A stretch of 8,402 nt of DNA, from NCBI GenBank assembly GCA_023300835.1, contig JALZVB010000193.1:1-8402 (forward strand), read 5' to 3'. The translations under genes and the position numbers were made by a program. Shown here piece after piece: positions 1-5,595 of this stretch (the first letter of the stretch is position 1; each line of letters starts with the position of its first letter). The stretch is from Saprospiraceae bacterium (lineage in GTDB: Bacteria; Bacteroidota; Bacteroidia; Chitinophagales; Saprospiraceae). Under the pieces are notes generated by a model that made no database searches, was not told the origin of the DNA, and saw only the letters and a list, made by a program, of their open reading frames with translations.

Positions 1-1396
1 GTAAAGCCACCGCCGCTGCAATTTCTTTCTCCACTTGCTGCTCCGCTTTCAACTCTTCAGACGAGTAGTAATCTTTGACAAAATGTGTGTCAAAGTTTCC
101 AGAAACAAAGGATTCATGCTCAAACACAAACTTTCCGAATGGTATTGTCGTTTGGATTCCTTCGATTTTATAAGCTTTTATGGCTTCTTTCATACGCTGT
201 AATGCCTCGTTACGGTCTTTACCGTAAGTGATGAGCTTGGCTAGCATCGGGTCATAGTAAATTGGAATTTCCATGCCTTGTTCATAACCATCATCTACAC
301 GAACACCTTCTCCTTCTGGTATTTCATAGGTATCGAGTGTACCCACGCTTGGAAGGAAGTTATTGAGTGGGTCTTCGGCGTAAACTCGCAACTCGAGTGC
401 GTGTCCTTTAATACTTAAATCGTCTTGAGTAAATGCTAATTTTTCTCCACGCGCTACTTTAATTTGCTGCTCTACAAGGTCAACTCCGCTAATGAGTTCT
501 GTAACTGGATGCTCCACTTGAAGACGGGTATTCATTTCTAAAAAGTAGAAATTCTTATTTTCGTCTAAAAGAAATTCAACAGTTCCTGCTCCAACATAAT
601 CACATGCTTTGGCAACTTTTACGGCTGCCTCTCCCATTTCCTGACGCAATTTGTCATCTAAAATGACACTTGGTGCTTCTTCTACTACTTTCTGGTGTCT
701 CCTCTGGATACTGCATTCTCGCTCAAATAAGTGAACGGTATTGCCATGTGTATCTGCAAGAACTTGTATCTCAATGTGTCTCGGAGAGGTTACATATTTT
801 TCAATAAAAACAGATCCATCACCGAATGCTGACAGGGCTTCACTGATAGCACGTTCCATCTGGGAGGGCAGTTCGTCGTGACTTTCTACAACTCTCATTC
901 CTTTTCCACCACCACCTGCTGATGCTTTTATAAGAATAGGGTAGCCTATTTCAGCACCTATCTTTTGTGCTAAGCTTATATCTGTAATGGCCTCATCTAT
1001 ACCGGGTACCATTGGAATGTTATAATCCTTGACAGCATCTTTGGCGGCAAGTTTACTTCCCATGACTCTTATGGCATGTGTATTAGGACCTATAAACGTA
1101 ATGCCTGCTTTTTGGACAGCTTCCGCAAAATCTGCGTTTTCACTTAAGAAACCATAACCTGGATGGATGCCATCTGCGCCTGTCTGTTGAGCGGCTTCTA
1201 TGATCTTGCTTCCTACAAGGTAAGATTCTGAAGAAGGTGCTGCGCCGATATGGACGGCTTCATCTGCATATAAAACATGAGGAGATTTCCTGTCTACATC
1301 CGAGTAAACGGCAACAGTCTTTATCCCCATTTTACGAGCCGATCTCATCACACGTAATGCGATTTCTCCTCTATTAGCAACTAGAATTTTCTTCAT
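1..1396 (-). CDS. accC: Biotin carboxylase subunit of an acyl-CoA carboxylase (C-terminus cut off by window edge)
   Basis: ATP-dependent carboxylation of the biotin on the partner carrier protein, in the cytoplasm; this is the first half-reaction of acetyl-, propionyl- or methylcrotonyl-CoA carboxylase. My translation starts MKKILVANRGEIALRV, the classic biotin carboxylase N-terminus. The ATP-grasp glycine loop KASAGGGGKG lies at residues 157-166. EMNTRLQVEHPVTE at 287-300 holds the metal ligand Glu287, catalytic Arg291 and Glu295, equivalent to E. coli Glu288, Arg292 and Glu296. The spacing Glu274 to Glu287 is one residue longer than in E. coli AccC, which suggests a propionyl/acyl-CoA type enzyme (inference). 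465 codons are visible with no stop, so the last few dozen residues lie outside the window. The ATG overlaps the TGA of the upstream carrier gene as ATGA, indicating translational coupling. The substrate cannot be fixed because no carboxyltransferase gene is in view; the symbol follows common annotation practice. Confidence 0.95.
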   Translation of the reverse strand, partial: MKKILVANRGEIALRVMRSARKMGIKTVAVYSDVDRKSPHVLYADEAVHIGAAPSSESYLVGSKIIEAAQQTGADGIHPGYGFLSENADFAEAVQKAGITFIGPNTHAIRVMGSKLAAKDAVKDYNIPMVPGIDEAITDISLAQKIGAEIGYPILIKASAGGGGKGMRVVESHDELPSQMERAISEALSAFGDGSVFIEKYVTSPRHIEIQVLADTHGNTVHLFERECSIQRRHQKVVEEAPSVILDDKLRQEMGEAAVKVAKACDYVGAGTVEFLLDENKNFYFLEMNTRLQVEHPVTELISGVDLVEQQIKVARGEKLAFTQDDLSIKGHALELRVYAEDPLNNFLPSVGTLDTYEIPEGEGVRVDDGYEQGMEIPIYYDPMLAKLITYGKDRNEALQRMKEAIKAYKIEGIQTTIPFGKFVFEHESFVSGNFDTHFVKDYYSSEELKAEQQVEKEIAAAVAL

Positions 1397-1884
1397 GATT
1401 GTTCTTCTTCCATTTCGATAAGAATTTGCCCTTTTTCTACGGACTGACCTTTGGTAACTTCTATGGACTTTACGATTCCATCTCCATCAGACTTGAGAAC
1501 GTTCTCCATCTTCATGGCTTCCAAGATCGCCAATTGTGTCCCACTCTCAATAGTATCTCCCGGCTTAACAAGTATGTCTAAAATCAGTCCTGGCATAGGC
1601 GCCTTGATATTGGACATTTTCTGGACCAAGTCATCAGCGAGTCCCATCTGATCTACCAGTTGATCATAATTATCTTCTATGTCAACATGATAGGTGTTTC
1701 CATTGATAGATAACGATACCATCTTATTGACAGGGTCAATGTCTAACAGATTTACGGAATATGCGTTGTTATCCTTGAGTAAGTGGTAATTATTGTCTCC
1801 ATTATGCACAATATCAAGTTCCTGTGGCTTGGTGCCAGCAAGATCTATCCATTCTTCATCAATTTTGGCTCTGTATTCCGACAT
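1393..1884 (-). CDS. Biotin carboxyl carrier subunit of an acyl-CoA carboxylase
   Basis: Carries the carboxybiotin between the biotin carboxylase and the carboxyltransferase. The biotin/lipoyl domain covers about residues 92-158: KAPMPGLI at 94-101, then EAMKMEN at 122-128 with Lys125 as the biotinylated lysine, and a second half-barrel at 136-158. The N-terminal 90 residues are not the Pro/Ala linker of classical AccB. They resemble the BT linker that joins the two domains in propionyl- and methylcrotonyl-CoA carboxylase alpha chains, with a SINGNTYHVDIEDNYDQLVDQMGL stretch around 59-82 (broken here as SINGNTYHV and DIEDNYDQLVDQMGL). The protein therefore looks like the C-terminal part of such an alpha chain encoded as its own gene. 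It is first in a minus-strand operon and overlaps the biotin carboxylase start by 4 nt. There is no Shine-Dalgarno, as usual in Bacteroidota. An acetyl-CoA carboxylase role is possible but less favoured. Confidence 0.93.
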   Translation of the reverse strand: MSEYRAKIDEEWIDLAGTKPQELDIVHNGDNNYHLLKDNNAYSVNLLDIDPVNKMVSLSINGNTYHVDIEDNYDQLVDQMGLADDLVQKMSNIKAPMPGLILDILVKPGDTIESGTQLAILEAMKMENVLKSDGDGIVKSIEVTKGQSVEKGQILIEMEEEQS

Positions 1885-1960
1885 ATTGGTTCGCTTTGGT
1901 AAGGAAACTACTCAAATAAGCTTTTTGATTGGACAAAAACTATATTCGGAGTTAAAAAAA

Positions 1961-1968
1961 CAAATATA
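1961..1968 (-). promoter_or_regulatory. Candidate Bacteroidota -7 promoter element for the carboxylase operon
   Basis: Read on the minus strand this is TATATTTG, an exact match to the TAnnTTTG -7 element of Bacteroidota housekeeping promoters, about 77 nt upstream of the biotin carrier ATG. I see no TTG-type -33 element at the usual distance, so only half of the promoter is supported. The match could be chance in AT-rich DNA. Confidence 0.35.
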
Positions 1969-2045
1969 TCTAAATGACAGCTGATATAGTAAGGGGATAG
2001 AACCCCAAATGGTTAATATTGAATTAAATTAAAAGAGGGTGGTGA

Positions 2046-2067
2046 TTGTCTAAAGCCAAGTAGACAA
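2046..2067. repeat. Inverted repeat (7-bp stem) downstream of the CotH gene
   Basis: TTGTCTA and TAGACAA form a perfect 7-bp stem around an 8-nt loop, starting 32 nt past the CotH stop codon. On the minus strand it is followed after about 9 nt by CTCTTTTAATTTAATT, which is a poor U-tract. It could be a weak terminator or a 3' stabilising hairpin for the CotH transcript. Confidence 0.4.
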
Positions 2068-2098
2068 GTAATAATAGTGAAAATATAGCCAGATTTAC

Positions 2099-3514
2099 TT
2101 AGTTCCTTCTAGCAACAGCCAGTTGATTCTTAAGAGTATTAATAGCGTTATTCCATTGAGAAATAGAAATGGCATCTGAGTGATTATTATCTGCTTCTTG
2201 GGTGGCTTCTTCTATTTGGTTTCTCCATTTTTCTAGTTTAGCATCGACGGCATTTTGAGAGAATGGACCTTCTTTGAATCGGGTTTTGTGAGATAGATAT
2301 TCAGCGTCATATAATGCCCAACCTCTTGTAATTTTGTCGCAATTAGCTGACCATTGACTTAAGCCAAAGAAGCCAAAATTAAATGGTTCGCAATTATTGC
2401 GTGATTGCCCCCATTCATCGGCAATAGGCGTGACAGGGTTGACATTATTGATGATGTTTTCAAATGCATTGTCGAGATCCCATGGAATAAGATGGATTGT
2501 ATTATCCTCTGGATTCTCGCACCAGTAATAGTTATGATTGGTACAATTGCCTCCACCGCAGTACCAGTGAAATGGGCCATCATCCGCACGTATGAGTCTA
2601 TCTACTACAACATAAGACATGATGTCATTTACGTTCATCCATTTATCTATTGCGGACTTTAGTTGGGTATCAGTGCTGGCTTCTATAACTTCATTAGCAA
2701 AAGATGTTATAATTTCCGTGCTAGGATTTTCGTCTTCGTTGGTTTTCAGGCTCTCTATTAAGTATTGTTGTGGTGTTGCGGTTCCGTCAGAAAGCAATGG
2801 CCAGACTTCTTTGTAGAGGTTGCCGTCGGTATCATCAAAATTGTGTTTTACAAATCTCCCATCTATAACCTCTATCATTGCATAGACACCACTGTATACA
2901 CCATTGATAACGAGTCTAGCATGTGTGCATCTCGGCGCTTTTACTCCCATTTCTCTGAATAATGAATATCCTAGCCTATCTCTCATCTGGGAATCATCGA
3001 GATTCATGGAATGAAACTGCATTTTCTTCATACCAAAGAACTTGTTGTCGCTTCCGTTCCAGTTGATTTTTATCTTCATGGATAACTTGGTACATGTTTT
3101 TGATCCTGATGGACGAGACCAATTACCTCCACTCAGACAATCAACAAAAGCACCTATTGACCCCTTATATCTTATCCCGACGGGACCTATAGTTTCGTTT
3201 TCGAATGTCATAGAACCTTCCACATATTCTTCGGCGGCAGGGTCTGAATCGATTTCATTGAGTGCTTCTGGTGACAAGGTAAGTTCAAAAGTATGAAGCT
3301 TATCATCATCAAATATGTACTCAGAATCCCCATCTAGAAACCTGGCAGGGGCATTAATTATTGTTGGATTAGATATAGGTACGACTTGACTTGTGTCAAT
3401 GCCTGGGCTAGGGTCAGGGGTAGTTATAGTGATTTGTGGATCATCCTCGCAGGCAGAAAAACCTAGAAGTACTGTACAGAATAGAATAAATACATGCTTA
3501 TTCATCAGCGACAT
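2099..3514 (-). CDS. CotH kinase family lipoprotein
   Basis: Predicted surface or periplasmic lipoprotein with a CotH domain, an atypical protein-kinase-like fold first known from the Bacillus spore coat. In this organism it must do something other than spore assembly; the substrate is unknown. The N-terminus is a lipoprotein signal, VLLGFSAC, with the acylated cysteine at residue 22 followed by Glu-Asp-Asp, then a Thr/Pro-rich spacer to about residue 50. The CotH domain runs from about 70 to 410: VGIRYKGS at 112-119, DDSQMRDRLGYSLFREMGVK at 173-192, INGVYSGVYAMIE at 203-215, DRLIRADDGPFHWY at 305-318, HNYYW at 327-331 and the metal-binding IPWDLDNAF at 343-351. The start could instead be Met4 (3505), which gives a more typical MNKHVFILF signal. 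The mature part has eight cysteines besides Cys22 (for example 126/141, 319/324/332, 375/392), consistent with disulfides outside the cytoplasm. No type IX secretion tail is seen; the protein ends AVARRN. It stands alone, divergent from scoA. Confidence 0.9.
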   Translation of the reverse strand: MSLMNKHVFILFCTVLLGFSACEDDPQITITTPDPSPGIDTSQVVPISNPTIINAPARFLDGDSEYIFDDDKLHTFELTLSPEALNEIDSDPAAEEYVEGSMTFENETIGPVGIRYKGSIGAFVDCLSGGNWSRPSGSKTCTKLSMKIKINWNGSDNKFFGMKKMQFHSMNLDDSQMRDRLGYSLFREMGVKAPRCTHARLVINGVYSGVYAMIEVIDGRFVKHNFDDTDGNLYKEVWPLLSDGTATPQQYLIESLKTNEDENPSTEIITSFANEVIEASTDTQLKSAIDKWMNVNDIMSYVVVDRLIRADDGPFHWYCGGGNCTNHNYYWCENPEDNTIHLIPWDLDNAFENIINNVNPVTPIADEWGQSRNNCEPFNFGFFGLSQWSANCDKITRGWALYDAEYLSHKTRFKEGPFSQNAVDAKLEKWRNQIEEATQEADNNHSDAISISQWNNAINTLKNQLAVARRN

Positions 3515-3703
3515 TTATATAATGCAATATATCGAAAAAATCTGTCTGATATATTTATAGATAAGTTAATTCTTAGTAAAAAGTTAACCTTTTTTATCAA
3601 TAATTGAATATTCTTGTTTTGACAAAATTGGAAACTGATAGAAGCCATGTGTAAATCATCATCTAATTGATTAATTTAGATTTTAAAATAGTCAAATAAA
3701 CTT
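3515..3703. other. Divergent intergenic region between the CotH gene and scoA
   Basis: This 189-nt, very AT-rich region must hold the promoters of both divergent transcripts. I found no exact TAnnTTTG box on either strand. TAACTTTT on the minus strand and TTGTTTTG on the plus strand (3614-3621) are one-mismatch versions without a well-placed -33 element. No Shine-Dalgarno precedes either start. Confidence 0.5.
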
Positions 3704-4402
3704 ATGGACAAACGAGTAGCTAACGCAGCGAAAGCAATCGAAGGAATAATCGATGGTATGACCTTGATGGTTGGGGGATTTGGATTATGTGGTATTCCAG
3801 AAAATAGTATTGCCGCTCTTGTACATAGTGGTGTAAAAGGTCTAACCTGTATATCCAATAATGCTGGAGTAGATGATTTTGGGTTGGGGTTACTACTACA
3901 AAAACATCAAATCAAAAAGATGATTTCTTCTTATGTAGGTGAAAACGATGAATTTGAGCGACAGATGTTGAGTGGAGAGCTAGAAGTTGATCTTATTCCA
4001 CAGGGATCACTTGCTGCAAGATGTCAAGCTGGTGGTGCTGGTGTACCGGCATTTTTTACTCCTGCTGGTTATGGAACTGAAGTCGCCGTAGGAAAAGAAG
4101 TAAGATATTTTGATGGGAAACCTCATATACTTGAGAATGCACTCATCTCAGATTATGCACTTATCAAAGCCTGGAAAGGAGATAGATTTGGAAATCTGGT
4201 GTTTAAAGGTACAGCCCGTAACTTTAACCCTGTTATGGCTATGGCTGGAAAAATAACAATCGTAGAAGTTGAAGAGTTGGTAGAACCTGGAGAGTTAGAC
4301 CCTAACTTCATTCATTTACCCGGTGTATTTGTACAGCGTATATTCCAAGGAGAGAAATACGAAAAACGCATAGAACAACTTACCGTAAGGCCAAAAGCCT
4401 AA
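3704..4402 (+). CDS. scoA: Succinyl-CoA:3-ketoacid CoA-transferase subunit A
   Basis: Alpha subunit of the family I CoA-transferase that moves CoA from succinyl-CoA to acetoacetate or another 3-keto acid, feeding ketone bodies into acetyl-CoA; cytoplasmic. The family signature DGMTLMVGGFGLCGIP at residues 18-33 fits the CoA-transferase signature 1 pattern exactly. GGAGVPAFFTPAGYGTEVA follows near residue 111 and the C-terminus GVFVQRIFQGEKYEKRIEQ is typical of SCOT-type alpha chains. The length of 232 residues is normal. The gene lies 46 nt upstream of the beta-subunit gene on the same strand, so the two are almost certainly co-transcribed. There is no Shine-Dalgarno before the ATG. Butyrate/acetoacetate CoA-transferase (AtoD type) is the main alternative, but the overall sequence favours SCOT. 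Confidence 0.95.
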   Translation: MDKRVANAAKAIEGIIDGMTLMVGGFGLCGIPENSIAALVHSGVKGLTCISNNAGVDDFGLGLLLQKHQIKKMISSYVGENDEFERQMLSGELEVDLIPQGSLAARCQAGGAGVPAFFTPAGYGTEVAVGKEVRYFDGKPHILENALISDYALIKAWKGDRFGNLVFKGTARNFNPVMAMAGKITIVEVEELVEPGELDPNFIHLPGVFVQRIFQGEKYEKRIEQLTVRPKA

Positions 4403-4448
4403 ATCTCTACAAAGAATTATTATTCAAAAAAGAATACAAACACAACGC

Positions 4449-5102
4449 ATGTTAGATAAAGCAGGAATAGCTAAGAGAATTGCCCAAGAATTGCAAGATG
4501 GTTGGTATGTTAATCTAGGAATAGGCATTCCGACATTGATTGCTAATTATGTACCTGAAGATCTTAATGTCGTTTTCCAATCTGAAAATGGTATTCTAGG
4601 CATGGGACCTTTTCCTATAGAAGGAGAAGAAGACGCAGATCTTATCAATGCCGGAAAGCAAACGATAACTGCGATGCCTGGTGCTGCTATTTTTGATTCA
4701 GCGATGAGTTTTGCGATGATAAGAGGACAGCATATTCAATTAACAGTTCTAGGTGCTATGGAAGTATCTGATAGCGGTGATATAGCGAACTGGAAGATAC
4801 CTGGAAAAATGGTTAAAGGCATGGGCGGCGCCATGGACCTTGTAGCTTCATCTGATAATATTATTGTTGCGATGATGCATACAAGCAGATCTGGAAAATC
4901 TAAACTTCTCAGACAATGCAGTCTTCCACTCACTGGTGTTAAATGCGTCAAAAAAGTAGTAACCAATCTAGCTGTTATGGATGTTACTCCTGATGGTTTT
5001 TTGCTTCTAGAAAGAGCACCTGGTGTTACAGTTGATGAAATCAGAGCCGCTACAGATGCGCGGTTGATTGTAAATGGAGATGTGCCAGAGATGAAGGTTT
5101 AG
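4449..5102 (+). CDS. scoB: Succinyl-CoA:3-ketoacid CoA-transferase subunit B
   Basis: Beta subunit carrying the catalytic glutamate that forms the enzyme-CoA thioester intermediate. The CoA-transferase signature 2 is present as FQSENGILG at residues 43-51, with Glu46 as the nucleophile. It is followed by MGPFP at 52-56, a hallmark of SCOT-type enzymes. NLGIGIPTLIANYVP at 22-36 and MKGMGGAMDLV-like residues around 121-131 (seen as VKGMGGAMDLV) are also family-typical. The length of 217 residues is normal. With ScoA this makes the complete transferase, equivalent to the two halves of the fused mitochondrial enzyme. The next gene on the strand begins 24 nt later, with no terminator hairpin between, so the transcript probably continues into it. 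Confidence 0.96.
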   Translation: MLDKAGIAKRIAQELQDGWYVNLGIGIPTLIANYVPEDLNVVFQSENGILGMGPFPIEGEEDADLINAGKQTITAMPGAAIFDSAMSFAMIRGQHIQLTVLGAMEVSDSGDIANWKIPGKMVKGMGGAMDLVASSDNIIVAMMHTSRSGKSKLLRQCSLPLTGVKCVKKVVTNLAVMDVTPDGFLLLERAPGVTVDEIRAATDARLIVNGDVPEMKV

Positions 5103-5126
5103 GTTTTTTTTCTTAATACCTAATCA

Positions 5127-5504
5127 ATGGATTCTAACAAGTTTAAAATTAAGGATAGAATAAAGAGTTTTCGTTTTGCTTTTGCTGGCATTGTAAACTT
5201 ATTAAAAAACGAACACAATTCTAGAGTGCACTTATTTGTGTCTTTATGTGTTATTATACTTGGCTTTAAGCTACACGTCGATAAGTTTGAATGGCTAATT
5301 CTAATCCTATGTATTGGGCTGGTGTTCGTTACAGAAATACTTAATACGAGTATAGAGAAATTAGCTGATGTTGTAGATCCTAATTGGAATGTCCACATTG
5401 GTCATGTTAAAGATTATGGGGCTGCGGCTGTTTTAGTGGCAGCTGTAACTTCTTTGGTTATTGGTTTAGTGATATTTGTTCCTAAGGTTATGGGTTTATT
5501 GTGA
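5127..5504 (+). CDS. dgkA: DgkA-family diacylglycerol kinase / undecaprenol kinase
   Basis: Small integral membrane kinase that phosphorylates diacylglycerol (lipid recycling) or undecaprenol (cell-wall carrier supply) using ATP. Three membrane segments are visible at about residues 34-50, 55-72 and 98-119. All family active-site residues are present, shifted by one from E. coli DgkA: Glu29 in NEHNSRVHL, Glu70-x-x-Asn73 and Glu77 in TEILNTSIEKLADVVD, and Lys95-Asp96 in VKDYGAAAVL. The length of 125 residues is normal. The NxRxH form of the first motif is common to undecaprenol-kinase-like members, so lipid specificity is open. It is the third gene of the scoA-scoB unit by spacing, with no obvious metabolic link to CoA transfer. 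It converges with the flotillin gene. Confidence 0.92.
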   Translation: MDSNKFKIKDRIKSFRFAFAGIVNLLKNEHNSRVHLFVSLCVIILGFKLHVDKFEWLILILCIGLVFVTEILNTSIEKLADVVDPNWNVHIGHVKDYGAAAVLVAAVTSLVIGLVIFVPKVMGLL

Positions 5505-5543
5505 CGTGACGGATGTAGAATTGCTACCAATTGATACTAGAAT

Positions 5544-5569
5544 AAAAAAGGGCACCTACTGGCGCCCTT
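5544..5569 (-). terminator. Rho-independent terminator of the NfeD-like/flotillin operon
   Basis: On the minus strand AAGGGCGCC and GGTGCCCTT pair over 9 bp (one G-U pair) around an AGTA loop, followed by a run of T's, starting about 26 nt after the flotillin stop. On the plus strand the same site has an A-C mismatch instead of the G-U pair and no U-tract follows, so it should act mainly on minus-strand transcripts. Confidence 0.85.
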
Positions 5570-5595
5570 CCTATTAACTAATGTTTTCTAATCTA

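Noticed and set aside
1399..1651. Plus-strand open frames of 60 and 66 codons opposite the biotin carrier gene
   Set aside because: They are antisense shadows of a gene with clear biotin-domain motifs, and their translations have no recognisable pattern.
1993..2006. GGGG-6-CCCC hairpin upstream of the carboxylase operon
   Set aside because: Only 4 bp of stem with no U-tract on either side.
2359..3296. Several 65-85 codon frames on both strands inside the CotH gene
   Set aside because: The CotH frame has conserved motifs throughout; the others are out-of-frame shadows.
3576..3596. TAAAAAG-TTAAC-CTTTTTTA dyad in the divergent intergenic region
   Set aside because: Almost entirely A/T, needs a bulge, and is what homopolymer runs give by chance; not convincing as operator or terminator.
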